A DNA stretch of 64,000 bases from Gnetum montanum (lineage: Eukaryota > Streptophyta > Gnetopsida > Gnetales > Gnetaceae): positions 664,831-728,830 of the forward strand of contig MNCI01023742.1 of the NCBI GenBank assembly GCA_015680685.1, read 5' to 3'. The translations under genes were made by a program, and so were the position numbers. This document shows, in pieces, positions 1-11,660 of this stretch (position 1 is the first letter of the stretch; every line of letters starts with the position of its first letter). The notes beneath the pieces are model-generated. The model was given only the letters and a program-made list of their open reading frames with translations. It had not been told where the DNA came from and did no database searches.

Positions 1-240
1 CAATAGCTATAGCACCACTGCATTCTATTAGCATAAAGAACTTTATTAGTAGAAATTTAGAAAAATCAAATGTACTAATGATTATGTAAAAAAAATGGTG
101 TAAAATAGGAAAAAGTATAAAACAAAAAGATGTAACATAAAAAACTTCTAAAATAAAAATGTGTAAAAAAAATAGAAAAACTAAGGAGCCATGTAAATGA
201 TTAGCACAAATTACCATCTCCCCCTTGACTAAGTTGAAAG
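1..240 (-). other. A1 3' untranslated tail (partial)
   Basis: AT-rich sequence with A-runs follows the end of the integrase frame. It matches the start of the A2 tail (46150 downward) in composition and word order. No coding frame is visible. The polypurine tract and 3' LTR would lie to the left of the window. Confidence 0.55.
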
Positions 241-1560
241 GAGGAGATCTAAAAGATTGAGCAAGGTTGTCCATTTGATGAGGTATTTATTTCACTCGCT
301 TGCTTGTGCTCATGAAAAGGTTTTATTTGTTGAATGTTAACCAACTAATTTTTGTTCAAGCTCTCAAATTTGTAAATTAACATGGCCCCATAACAAAAAG
401 TTTTATCAATTATATAAGGCCCCTTCCATAATGTTTGAAATTTTGTTCATTTTGGAACATGTGTGGGGTTCCAATAAAGGACCTTATTTGTAGGTTGAAA
501 TTTGACTTTCCTTATTCTTAGGTCATGTTGTTGCTAGCTGAATGCCTTACGCACTTTATTCAAGGACAAGGCCACTAATCGATTTTCATCTAGCATGTTA
601 AGGTTGATCAATCATTCTCTTTGTGCTAGACTTAGGTAAAGATCTAGGTCATAGGCTATTGAGAGTGTACAAAGCTTGAATTGAATAGGAAGTATTAGTA
701 GTTTCTTTTTTATCAACTCATAGGGAGAGTAGCCTATAGGGAGTTTCCATGTTGAGTGGTAGGCCTAAAGGACATTATTGAGTTTCATGCTCCAAACTCT
801 CCTATATTTGCTAACAATTCTAGTTAAGATCTTTATAATCTCCCTATAAGTAAGTTCTGCCTAATCATTAGCTTGGGGGTGGTAGGGTGTTGTTAATTTA
901 TGTTCAGCCTCCAAGCATTGCATGAGCTTATGAAAAGTGATGCCTGTGAAATGGGTTTCATTGTTAGAAATCAGTGCATGTGGAACCTCAAACTTATTTA
1001 TAATGTGTTGAAAAAATTGAGTAGCAGTGGATGATGTACAACTGACGATGGTTGTTGCTTCTACCCATTTAGTATAGTAGTCAATGATGATGATAATATA
1101 TGCCTTTCCATTAGGCAGGGATGTGATGGAATGCATGAAGTCTATGCCTCATATGTTAATGGGTTCCAATGGTTGGATCCATTATTGAGGTCCTTCCATT
1201 TGTGTGGTCATCCCACCATCTCATTAATAACATTTACAAGATTAGACAAATTGGTGGACATCCCTAGAGATTTTTGACCGGTGGTACCCTACCATCAGGA
1301 TTTTAATGGTTGTGCATCATCTTGAATAGTGGCCTTTTCAAGGGTCCTCATGAGAATCTTAGAGACCATGTAGTTGATTAATATCAGGGACACATCAATG
1401 AACCAAGTCATCCATGCAAATATTATAAAGGTGTTTTTTGATTTCCATGAAGTGCCTACCTTGATGAAAAAAATGTTGTTTCTTCTTGTGGTCTAGATCT
1501 TCAAGCATCTCCTAAGTAAGAAGATAAGTGAGGATTCCATCATACCATTTTGGTTCCACA
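200..1560 (-). pseudogene. A1 integrase (zinc finger, DDE core, GPY/F tail), broken
   Basis: Integrase inserts the retroelement cDNA into chromosomal DNA. The best core stretch is 861-1136, with IDYYTKW (first Asp kept) and SNNETHF, where the family has SDNGTHF, so the second catalytic Asp has become Asn. Just downstream, the glutamate of the PQAN(G)QAE motif is kept. The C-terminal region (about 200-560) shows the GPYIID word of the GPY/F module and the final HEHKQASE-like tail also seen in A2 and C. The N-terminal zinc-finger region lies around 1200-1500 and is badly eroded. Frameshifts and stops occur throughout. Confidence 0.8.
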
Positions 1561-1679
1561 GGTACTTGGTCATTAATTACTCTGAGAAAGAGGAGTTCAT
1601 CAAAAAATTGATCAGAGAGCGAGCTCTCCTCCTCTTTGTTATTCCATATTAATTAAGAGAGATGATTGATGACCACATT

Positions 1680-2900
1680 ATTAGCTCTTATTCAATCTGC
1701 CATCATAAGATCAAATTCCTGCAAGTTCACTAACCATTGTATGACATGAGGGCTCACCATTGGCTTGTTTATCAAGAATCAAATGGAACTGTGATTAGTG
1801 TGCACAAATACTTTATACCCAAGCACATAGTTCCTAACCTTTTTCAAAGCATATACCACTGCCATAAATTCTTTCTTTGTTGTGGTGTAATTGATCTATG
1901 CACCCACAATGCTTCAACTTATGTAGTGAATGTAATATGGGCATTTCTAATTATCCAACTACATCAGCACAACTTCCAAAGAATAATTTGATGCATCTAT
2001 CATGATATGAAATGGTTTGGACCTGTCTGATTCTCGTAGAATTGGAGTTTCTATGAGTCTATTCTTCAACTATTGGAATATATTTTCACATTCCTTAATC
2101 TAAACAAATGGAGAATGTTTCTTCATTAGCTCGATCAATGGTTTTGCAATCTTAGAGAAATTCTCTATGAATCATTGGTAGTAACTAGTATGCCCAAGGA
2201 ATGACCAAATATCTTTAATTATTTTTGGTTGACAAGTTATTCCTTAGATTATCCTTATCTTTTCAAGGTCTAGCTTTATCCTTACTTGTGAGATTTTGTG
2301 CCCCAAGACTTTTCCCTCTTGGACCATTAGATGGCTCTTTGCTAATTGATCCATAGGTTTGTATCCACACATCTTTTTAATACTTTCCCAAGGTGGTTCA
2401 AGACTTTCTTGAATGTAGCACCATAAGTGGAAAATTCATCCATGAAGACTTCCACCCCATTACTAATTTACTACTGAAAGTTGCTCAAGACCAAGCATTG
2501 GAATGTGGCAAGAGCATTGCATAGATCAAAAGGCATTTTTTGATATGCAAAATTTTCCCAAGGACTTTTGAATGTAGTTTTGGCCCAATCCTCAACTGCA
2601 ATCTAAATATGGTTATAGCCACTATAGCCATCCAGAAAGCTATAATAGCAATGTCTAGAAATGGGATCCAACACTTGATCAACAAAGGGTAACAAAAAAT
2701 GATCTTTGAATGTTACCATATTTAATAGATAGAAATTAATACAAACCCACCACTTTCCATCTTTCTTTGGCACAATCACGAGTGTGCTGACCCACTCACT
2801 ATCTACAATAGGATAGATGAACCTTGCATTAAGGAGTTGTTCTATCTCCTCCTTGATAATTTTCTTTAATTTGTGGTTCAACCACTATTGTGGATGCTTC
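1680..2900 (-). pseudogene. A1 reverse transcriptase and RNase H, broken
   Basis: RT starts near 2881 with an EEIEQLL...FIYPI..SEWVS...VPKKDGKWWVCINF block, followed by KDHFLLPFVDQVL and SFLDGYSGYN, the classic gypsy RT palm. The catalytic box reads FMDEFSTYG (codons at 2435-2440): the second Asp of the usual xxDD pair is Glu, as in element C but not in A2. A GHKIS..RI..D.EKI block and a SFLGHTSYYQ block follow. RNase H (about 2060-1690) shows IDASNYSLE, TTTKKEFMAVVYAL and HTNHSSI. Several stops interrupt the frame. Confidence 0.85.
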
Positions 2901-3429
2901 CTTGGCTTCATGGCCAAATCAATATAGATACAATGCTGGCATATTTGTGGATTAATCCTAGTAAGTTTAGGATATGACCAAGCAAATGTTCTTGGTCATC
3001 TGTTAACCACTTTCAACAATTTCTCTTTTTTTTCAGGAGAAAGTTTAGCATTGATTATAACTAACATTTTATTTTTTAGAAATGCATATTTTAGGTCAAC
3101 AGTTAGAGTTTTTAACTTTAGGGGATCTTATTTAAAATTTTTAGGGATTTCCAACTCTCTTCAATAGGTATCATCATTTTCATCATCAAAGAGTTGATGA
3201 TGAACTTGCTCCAGTTCATTCATGCCTACAACATAGGTGCATGTAAGGGTCTTAGTCAATTTGATGAAAATTATGTTGCTCTTAGAATTAGCTGTAAGCC
3301 ATTGTTTGAACTCTTATTTTGTGGCTACTATGTATAGACACTTTTGAATATTTGCCTCATTTTCACACTATCGGGATGTAAAAATAGATGATCTTTTCAT
3401 AGGCCAGAATTTATGGATGCAATTACACC

Positions 3430-3780
3430 TTGTATCACTATACACAATGTATGGAACTCATTTCTTCTAGATCTTTCTAAATGTATTTTCTTTGAAAATT
3501 TCTAGGGAAAGATCTCTAATGCTCATTCTTGCATTAATAGTACTTAGCCATGCCCTTCTCATAATGATTGGAAAATCCTCTTTACAGTTCTTAACTTTGA
3601 TTACTAGGAAATTGGTAGGATGAGACCACCCACAGACAATGGTCATAATATCTTCTACTAGTTTCAATGAAATATTGATGGCCTAGTTTATCAATTCTAA
3701 TATGATATTTCTCTTCTTTAGAGGCAACAAGTTCTAGGTAGTATATATCTCATGAGAGATCAAATTAACACCAAAAACTA
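3430..3780 (-). pseudogene. A1 aspartic protease, broken
   Basis: The active-site neighbourhood reads LLDLVFGVNLISHEIY at about 3735-3780. The family norm is a D-S-G triad followed by SVNLIS, so Asp is kept while Ser and Gly are altered. Downstream, a DFPIIMRRAWLSTINARM block (within 3467-3667) corresponds to the IILGRPWL..VDA flap/ILGR motif of gypsy proteases. This enzyme would process the Gag-Pol polyprotein in the virus-like particle. Confidence 0.72.
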
Positions 3781-4539
3781 AATCCAAAAGAGCTTTGCAT
3801 AGTTCATTTCTAGTAATCTACAAATATATAAGGTAACTTCTAGGATTAGCTAATTTCCTAGAAAGGTTGTTAGCTCGAATCTAGTTAGATACAACATGAT
3901 TTAACATAATAGTGTAGATCTTGGGAGGCATTTGGTTTGAAGGGATCTCAATTTGATTATTTGCAAAGTATGAGGAATAAGTAGGATGACCAACTGCATG
4001 AGTTTGTGAGGGCTTAGAAAGGCCATTGTGTTGGAAGAATGATCATTTATGAGATGTAGGTTCCAAACCACTTTGTTGATTAACAAGTTGTAGATTAATG
4101 ACCCTTGTAGTATTACATTGTTGCAACTAAGTTGGAAGCCCATCTTGCATGGATAGAGTAGGTAGTAGCTATGTTGAAGGTGGATGAATAGGTGCAGGCA
4201 CAGGAATGAGTTTGGTGGAATTTAGGAGGGTGGTAGTGATGTTGGAAAGGAAAAAGATGATTGGAAGAGTTACATGGAGATAGGGATTGCTAAACATAGT
4301 ACCCATATGGATCTAGCTACCAATAATGGTATTGTTGCTTTGGTAGTAACATCTCCCATGACTGTGGTTGTTTCCATTACTAATACTACTCATATGGTTG
4401 TGGCGGAGTTCCACTTGGATAATAAGCTTATTTTTGGTGGAACTTCCTAGGATTTCCTTGACGACAGGAAAATCTTCTAAGTGTTTACCTTTTTGATAAT
4501 TTTGGGTTTAAAGCATACATCCCAGATTCTTATAAATGT

Positions 4540-6030
4540 GACATAATAGGAAAACATCCCTTAGGATGTTCATAATGGCAAATGTCACACCCATCATCAT
4601 CATCTAATTTAGTCTTCACAACTTCTACTAAAGTAGCTTTTCCTTTGCCCCTTTGGTAGGTACATTCAACTTCTTTCCATCTCTAGCTATCATGAATACT
4701 ACTCTACTCTCTTGACTTTTTTGCAATTTTTAGAGTAGTTTAGAATTTTTCATCTAATGAATCCCACATTTTATCTATCTTGGCCAAAATTTTAGACATA
4801 GATTTTTGGATTGGCAAGGTCTTTCATTGTACCACCTCATCAAAAGATGACTCCTCCACACTATCACAAAAGAGGACCTCCTTCTTTCTAATGAAAGAAT
4901 CCTTGTTATATTCTTTTGCACTTTTACATTTCTTGAACTTAGCTTCTCCTTTTACTACCTACTCAATCAAAATTTGTATCTAATGGGCTCTTAATTCTGA
5001 TAGTATTTCTTAGGCATAGACCCCAACGGTCCTTCCTGTTTCTAAGTAAAGCCCATCTATGATGTGGTGAAGTTATTCTCTCTAAGAGTAATCATGGCTA
5101 GGGCATTAGTGTAATAATGAATAATATTTGCCCATGGTGGCATCCAAGGGTTTATGTGTTCCCTATTTCCATGCTTGAATTTTCCTATGTAGGTTTAATA
5201 CTCTAGAGTATGTTTGATACTTGTCATTAAATAGTTCTAGCATTGTACTCTATCAATGAATTGACTCTAACTCTAGAGACTAGTACTAATTTTCTACTTT
5301 CTTGATGAGTGTTCTAAGAAATAGCATGAGCTTTTGCCACTTATTTTCAATATTTTGTAAGGCATAGGTATCATGAAAAGCTTGCAGATGTGTTTAAGGA
5401 TCTAAGTTATATCCCCCCTCTCATTTGTGGATATTATTCATGTCTAGCCACTTAATTTGACTATCTTTCACATGCTTGGTAGGAANTTGATTCAGCTATC
5501 TTTTGCATGCTTGGCGGGAATTTTGATATCCTCTACAATGTTAATCATATTTCATGTGGCTAGCAAAGGTTCATCATCATGATCTTGATGATGCCTATGA
5601 TGCCCTCTACCATTCCTTTATTCATGATGGTCTTTGTGATTATCATTGTTGTCCTACCACCTGCAATTCCTTTCAAATTTAGAGGAGGAAGCTAATCTAG
5701 ATGAAGAGGACAAAGAGGGAGAAGAACTTCCATCGCCATTGTGCTTGCCACTACCTCTTTATTTATCATGCTCATAATCCTTAGAGTTATCATCATTGTT
5801 CTTGTCTAAGTTCTTGATTTGACTCCCTTTTGGAGAGCTCCCATGATCATGGGACTCATTGTTACTAGAACCTAGATTGTTGATTACTAATTTAGGATTT
5901 GGGCTTAGCTCCCCTTCATCAAAGTCAAGAGGTGAAAATTCTACATATTGAGAATCCTTAGAAATAGGTTCCTCATCATCCTTTTGATTTAGTAAGAATA
6001 AGGGGTTATGAACCATCTTCCCTTCATGGC
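4540..6030 (-). pseudogene. A1 gag, broken
   Basis: Gag forms the particle that packages element RNA. The N-terminal part (5759-6016) is acidic and then Ser-, His- and Asp-rich. It leads into a capsid-like helical domain (about 5600-5000) collinear with the clearer copy in A2, where KLKLFPRTLIKEAESWY is readable. A coiled, Lys/Glu-rich region follows near 4990-4780, with a KGK-rich tail and a Cys/His-poor C-terminus. There are many stops. A short duplicated stretch with one N at 5486 disturbs the frame. Confidence 0.65.
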
Positions 6031-6495
6031 CTCATGGTGCTTTTCCTATTGTAGATCTTGTTTGTGTTATGTCTTAGTGGGATGGTAGTCCCAAAAGTCA
6101 TGATCTTTTACAACATACTCTCTATGAAGCTCCTTGGTGTCCAACCTTGTAAGAGTTTGGAATAGCATCTTAGTAATAGATTAGTCAAGTGGCAATACAA
6201 CATTCCCCTTCATGTCTAGCCACTACATTTTTTCATCCTAATGAAAGACATAAGTGAAAATAGGTACAAACTCATAAGGATCAGTGTACATCACTTCACA
6301 TTTTTTTGGTACTATTGACATAGAATGATCTTGCCTGTGAGAAGAAGATGAAATTTTTGTTAGAAATAATTTCTCAATGTGTTTGTAGCATAGTTTTGAT
6401 CAATTATTATTATTTCACTTTGTTGGGTTTATTTCAGTGATGTTAAGTAATTTTTACTAATCTTAGATTGATAGCACACTGTATTAGCTAAGAAT

Positions 6496-6513
6496 CCCTC
6501 ATAATAGTGCCAA
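6496..6513 (-). other. A1 primer-binding site (tRNA-Asp-like)
   Basis: Directly inside the LTR the minus strand reads TTGGCACTATTATGAGGGA. Athila-type elements use TGGCGCCGTTGCCGGGGA, complementary to tRNA-Asp. The differences here are mostly C-to-T and G-to-A changes at former CpG and CHG sites. A2 and C keep the same word with other decay sites. Confidence 0.65.
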
Positions 6514-7374
6514 TGATGAGTAGAGAGGTGCCCCTACATCCAACCATATGAATCACTAAGGTGTTCACATGTGATCTAGTCGAATTCTATGGATTCCTAG
6601 TGTTCTCATATACAGGATTTAATCTAGAAGTTGAATCTAATCATGGAGCAATTGTTTTCTTCCTAACTACACTTGTGAGGCTCAATTGTATGGATAAGTG
6701 TAATTGAGGTACATGATTTTTATTATTTTATATTTTTTTGCCTAATGTTGGTAATAGATTGAGAATAAATTGACTAACTAGATGAACTAAATTAATTGCT
6801 AATTAATAACTAACTATTCTAACATAAGCATTTGGTCCCATTTTTCATACACATCCTAAACATGTACAACACTATTGAGCAACCAAGTGTTAAGCACTAC
6901 TAGGATTACCAAGAGTTATATGTATGCTTGAAGTGGTCATACTTATGTATGCTAGTCTATTTAGCTTAATTAATTACTTAAAGTCTTAATCATCATATCT
7001 TAATTAATAAAAAACAATAATTGCATACATAAATCATTAAGCTTGTCCAAGTGCTACAAGGTTTATCAAAAATTTCATCTTTATTGTTGCACATACTACA
7101 ATGCTCAAGTACAACAATGCTTGAATAAAGATCCATACACTCCTTAACTCTTGCTACGGGCACTTAGAAAATTGTTCTATCTATTACAAAAAAAACTAAA
7201 AAAATTTCACTAGTAATTGAGATTCTAACTATCCATTAACATGGCTAGGTTTTTGTATTTATAGATCTACTAGTGTGCCACATTGATGGGTATATGTCAA
7301 TGTAGGAAACTCTACATTGATGGGATCCCATTAACAAGGTCGCATTGACATAGCTGACCAAAGACTCCTCATCA
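6514..7374 (-). repeat. A1 5' LTR
   Basis: The inner end is fixed by the CATCA terminus next to the primer site, which is identical in A2 and C. The outer end is chosen at a CA on the plus strand near 7374 and is uncertain by tens of bases. The body aligns with the LTRs at 36114-36840, 52382-53260 and 56118-57007, and a TATA-like TCTATAAATAC sits at 7256-7266. It should hold the element's promoter and polyadenylation signals. Length (about 860 bp) agrees with the 879-bp A2 LTR. Confidence 0.78.
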
Positions 7375-7723
7375 CCTCATGTCTAATAGTTTCAATATAT
7401 GTAGTCTACAATGAGAATAATTTAATTAGTGGAATATCAAAGAAACACACTCCATAGATAAACTTAGACAAAGGCCTTAATGAAGACATGTACTAGGAAG
7501 AAGATTCCATTAACGTTGATTTTAATCTTGAATCCAAGACTTAGGAGAAAAGTATGAGAAACAAATATCCAAGTAAACCATGAAGATCATAAAAAAAGAA
7601 GAAACCTAGAGGAACAAGTGAAAAGACTAAAATGATGGCATTAAACCAACCAATAATGATGAAAAAATCAAAGAAGATAATTAGATGAAGAGATTTGCAT
7701 TTGTTAGAGGTTTTTTATTATCA
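7375..7723. other. spacer between A1 and K
   Basis: AT-rich sequence with purine-rich patches. I see no reading frame, repeat or known motif in it. Confidence 0.5.
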
Positions 7724-8289
7724 TGTCCCCATTCCTAAATGTTTTTGTTACCTAATGAAGATGGTGTCTCTTCATAACAAGTGTTATTATTATCTTAAAA
7801 ATATTTGAAAGGGTAGTTGTAATTAAGACTTAAAAGGGCATGTTGTAATAATGAACATGTTTCTTAAGGTAACCTTTGGGGTTTGACCTAGGGCATTTAT
7901 ACCCAAGGTAAGAGGTTGTGTAAGCATAGAGTGGCAAAGCCAGCATAGGCAAGTCACAAGAGTTGGATGAAGTGGGATAAGAAGTGGACTGGCCATTTCT
8001 TCTAGCCAGATTATAGGCCTAACCATAGTGGTAGCGCTAGATTGCCTCTAAGGGATAGATGCCAAAGGAAGAAAACCCCAAGAAACACTCTTAGAGCATG
8101 ATCCAAATACATTATTCCATATCAATAAAGTGTTCTTTTTTTCCTTTTCTTTCATTTTCCTATTATTTCCTTTATACATAATGTTAAATATCACATATAT
8201 TTCACATTTGGTATATTTCCTTTGTCGCATAATGTCTTACATATCATATATTTGATGTTTTCCATGACATCTGGGGATAGGATGTCACA
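7724..8289 (+). repeat. K 5' LTR
   Basis: Starts TGTCCCCATTCC and ends GGATGTCACA. It matches 13218-13790 along its whole length, with scattered substitutions and small indels. It contains an AATAAAG-type signal near 8125 and a T-rich stretch after it, which fits the R/U5 side of an LTR. Confidence 0.88.
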
Positions 8290-8291
8290 AT

Positions 8292-8303
8292 TGGTATCAA
8301 AGC
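8292..8303 (+). other. K primer-binding site (initiator tRNA-Met type)
   Basis: TGGTATCAAAGC lies two bases after the LTR. It differs at one position from the standard plant TGGTATCAGAGC that pairs with the 3' end of initiator tRNA-Met. This sets the direction of K as plus and separates it from the tRNA-Asp-like families nearby. Confidence 0.85.
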
Positions 8304-8730
8304 AAACCATGACCCAAGGGTCATTTAGAACCATGAGCCAACTACAACATGAACTTGATGATGAATCTAGAAGCCACAACATAGGGAAGGCCATTGATCA
8401 TTACCAGATGCACCATATTTCTATGATGTAAGTTAAAAGATACCTTTCCATTAATTTCACAAATAAGGGATTAGGAATCTAGATCCCAAAAACCAACAAA
8501 ATTAATTCATGGATATCATTAACTGATGATGATTTGATCACACCTCATTAAGATTTATCAAATACAAGAGATGTTGGTAAGAAAATGATACTCTAGTCTA
8601 GGTAACTCTTACAAATATTAATACTATAAATAGTAATTGATGAAGGTCATTGTTAAGTTTTTCCTAAAAAGTTAGTAACCATGACCTAAATTGATTTTTT
8701 GGTTTTGTTAAAATTCACTATTCAAGTAAT
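8304..8730 (+). other. K leader region
   Basis: A 69-codon opening (8222-8431) starts inside the LTR and crosses the primer site. It shows no family motif and is probably not a gene. The rest is AT-rich with no clear frame. Confidence 0.4.
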
Positions 8731-8746
8731 CTAAAAGATTTTAAGT

Positions 8747-9539
8747 AAGTCATCAAGGTCTCCCAATAGGGAAACGTTTAGCATACCTTGGGATTCACTC
8801 CCCTAAGTGCCCTTTATGTAATGACCCTGAAACCTTTGTCCATGTTTTTTGGCTTTGCCCATTTGCTCAACATGCATGGGAATGGGCTTCTAAGGTTTTT
8901 CCCTCATGCACTCTTACATAAGAGGCCGTAATGTTTGGTTTCTTACCTATCAAGTCCAATAACTCTCACTTCCTATGGAAGCTCCTTAGGCCCATCATCT
9001 TATATAATATTTGGAAACGTAGATGTACCAAACTTTTTCAAAAGACAATTATTTCAAACTCCTTACAACTAACTACTTCGGAAAAAATGCAAATTCTTCA
9101 GCATGTTCACTTTCAAATTATATCTCAAGCCCCAAAATTCAATATGAATGCTAACCAATTGTTTTTCTTATTACAGCCATGGAGTCATATCGGAGATCCA
9201 AGTAATCACCATCATCAAGCCTCGCTTTAGAAGAGAGTCTCCTAATTAAGCCATAGTTTTCTACACCACTTGGCCTTTTTCCTCTTTCTTCCACCTTTGT
9301 TCTCATTCGACAATCCACATCTAGGAAAAGACACACACATTTTAGCGAATGGTGGATCCTTGGAATGCATTTCCACACCCTGTGCAAGGCTAAGTTTAAC
9401 ATGTTTCCTCTATAATAACCTCAGTCAACACGGTTTCTCTTCCTCCTTTCCTCAATCTATATGTCTTGAAGTAGCATATGTACTAAATTTTGGTTTCTAT
9501 TAATAAAATTCTCTTTTTGGGGTCTGAAACCCCCCCCCC
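8747..9539 (+). mobile_element. 5'-truncated LINE (non-LTR retrotransposon) inserted in K
   Basis: The 16-bp word CTAAAAGATTTTAAGT occurs at 8731-8746 and again at 9540-9555 (its first C overlaps the C-run). It brackets exactly the segment that encodes the end of a plant LINE ORF2. This is the expected target duplication of a 5'-truncated insertion. The 3' end carries AATAAAATTC at about 9501 and finishes in a run of C instead of a poly(A) tail. The insertion postdates K. Confidence 0.85.
8751..9230 (+). pseudogene. LINE ORF2 C-terminus with zf-RVT zinc-binding domain
   Basis: The frame reads GLPIGKRLAYLGIHSPKCPLC, then the CPLC...ETFVHVFWLCPFA Cys-Cys-His-Cys pattern and a WEWASK segment. 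This is the zf-RVT module that follows the reverse transcriptase in plant LINEs. One stop (at the codon after SCTLT, about 8920) interrupts it before the stretch 8931-9230, which ends in a basic, hydrophobic tail (LILYNIWKRRCTKLF). Only the last tenth or so of ORF2 is present, so it was never functional here. Confidence 0.78.
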
Positions 9540-9935
9540 CTAAAAGATTTTAAGTTACCATATGTCAACCTAGAAATGTCAATTCAACAAAATAGGCTAG
9601 TTTGGTCCTTTTAATTCTTGAAAACTCAACTTCACTTTTTAAGCTTAAAAATATGTCCAACACGTAGTACTCATTGAGATGATTCCAACTATACAAATTT
9701 CATCTCGATCGAACTTATAGTTTGGGAGATATTGATGTTTAAATTTTTTCATTATACATGCATTAAAGTAATATTAAATTATTATTACTATTTTTAAAAA
9801 CATTGTCAAAACTTTAGGGTCAGAAATCAACTTGGAATTGTTGTTTACCCATACTGAACCCCTACCCTATCATCGGCCGAATAACCACATCAACCACCGA
9901 GGTAAGGTGGAATAAAATAATAATAAAAAGTTAAA

Positions 9936-9957
9936 ATATATATATATATATATATAT
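9936..9957. repeat. (TA)n microsatellite
   Basis: About eleven TA units in an AT-rich stretch of K. Confidence 0.9.
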
Positions 9958-10101
9958 TTAAAAAATAAAAATAATAATTAAAAAAATTTAGTGGGAGGTC
10001 ATGGGTTCAAACCCTAACCCCCTAACTTCAAAAATCCATTTTAATAATAATAATAATTTATTAAAAAAAAATTAAAAAAAAAATTTGTAGGACACATTAG
10101 T

Positions 10102-10199
10102 CTGCAAGGGCTGCATGGGCCCAATAGGAGCCACATAGGCCATGTATGCCATGCTAGCCTTGCAAGGGCCACACATGCCCAGTAGCAGCCACATAGGCC
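10102..10199. repeat. tandem duplication in GC-rich island
   Basis: Two copies of a roughly 40-bp unit (TGCAAGGGC...GAGCCACATAGGCC) start at 10102 and 10161. The island around them is much richer in G and C than its neighbours, which suggests a different origin, possibly a captured fragment. I recognise no protein in it. Confidence 0.6.
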
Positions 10200-11660
10200 C
10201 TATAGGCTACACCACCCCTATTCTAGCCATTATTGCATGTGTCTGCCATCACTCTCCTACACGTTGCCACCACTATCTTACCTACATTCTATTTGTCACT
10301 ACCCTACCATGTGTGCTAATTGTCATCATGCTTGAGCCTACACCTATCACTGTGCCATGCCTACCATTACTGCTGGTGCACTTGCCACTACCTACCTGCC
10401 TATCACTTGTCCACTAGGTACTATGCACACAATCATCCAGCACTGCCGAAAATCTCCTCTTGCACCACTAAAAATTACCTTTTCAAAAATTTCCATAAAA
10501 TACCTCTCTAGACACCATCAAAAATTACCTCTCCACCGAGCACACCTAGAAGTCATGTTGGCCTAGTGATGGGCAATGCAAGTTGTGAGACGGTCTGCAT
10601 GGATTCCAAAATAAGCTGCACCGACCTAGAGGAGGGCCATGCTAAACCTAAAATGGGCATCACCTACATGGTCAAAATTTTTCATTGATAGATGAAAAAT
10701 TTGAATTTCCCAAAAATTAGCAAGAATTTCAGAATTCCCATTAGCTGATAAGAAAATTTTAAAAATATTTGTCATTAATTGTTAATTTAAATTAGAAATT
10801 CACACAAATATTTTCAAAAATTCAAATTGTCACCTTGGTAACATAGGGAATAAAAATTCCATAATTAAGCACACTTGTCCTACAGTAGAATTGGGATGGA
10901 TGACCTCTTGGAAAGTCTTGTTTTTCGCACCAAAGATCCTAGACTCTAGAAGCCATAACTTTTGATTTAGGAAGGCTTTTTTGGAAAAAAAAAATAGTCA
11001 TTTTCTATATTTTTCAACCTTCTAGACATAATGGTGAAGTTAGATCCATCCTAAGGAACCCCAAAAATTAGTTTTTACTCCTTGCTCGATATAATGCCTC
11101 AAGCTCCTCAAAAATTAAATTTTGGCATCACTCAAGCATATCATGTCTATTTTCAACATATGAATAGTCATTTTCAATATTTTTCACCCTTTTGAACTTA
11201 ATGATGAGGTTAGATTTATCATCTAGGCACCCAATAATTTCATGATATCATAAATTCAACTTTTTAGGCTTTAAGATTTAGTACATAACCCTTGCAAATA
11301 GTCTTAAGATCACTGTGGCATGTCATTAGTTACATTGCCAAAGTTAGTGTTCGTGAGGGGGGGTAGAAAGGCAATAAAAAATTAGATAATATAGTTAAAT
11401 ATTATTAAAATTAGATAATGTAGTTATATTAGTTGGAGAATTAATGTATCAATATCAATTGATTGTTAGTTAATGCATCAATTGATGTATTAGTTGGAGA
11501 ATTAGTTGAAGAAACAGAACAAATTTCAATCATCAAGAAAAGGGTATATTAATCTATTCTACAACCAAAACATAGGGCAAAAAATTGCATGGAGACTCAA
11601 AATCTCATTTTGATAAGAAGTATGATACTCATGAAGAGAAATGATCTAGACAAGAATCCA

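Larger units (their letters stand above)
1..7374 (-). mobile_element. A1: partial Ty3/gypsy LTR retrotransposon, Athila/Tat-clade type
   Basis: Reading the minus strand from high to low coordinates gives LTR, primer-binding site, gag, protease, RT, RNase H, integrase and an AT-rich tail. This is the gypsy order, with integrase after RNase H. The 3' LTR lies beyond the window start. RT and RNase H wording and the tRNA-Asp-like primer site point to the Athila/Tat clade, although the integrase could fit other gypsy lineages. Every domain carries stops or frameshifts, so the copy is dead. Two relatives in the window (C at 36114-57007 and A2 at 43334-53260) align with it over all domains and support the boundaries. 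Confidence 0.88.
9556..11580 (+). other. K internal region, non-coding
   Basis: No protein domain found. It contains a (TA)n run at 9936-9957, a clearly GC-richer island at about 10090-10680, a diverged direct duplication (10993 and 11163, spacing 170 bp, beginning AATAGTCATTTT), and AT-rich repeats of TTAGATAAT and TTAGTTGGAGAATTA at 11380-11510. Confidence 0.55.

Noticed and set aside
9991-10020. GGTTCAAACCC, a tRNA B-box-like word
   Set aside because: No A box or cloverleaf upstream, only AT-rich repeats. One 11-bp word is expected by chance.
10142-10566. Three overlapping plus-strand openings of 63-91 codons
   Set aside because: They come from the low stop frequency in the GC-rich island. 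No domain, no codon pattern, and frames overlap each other.
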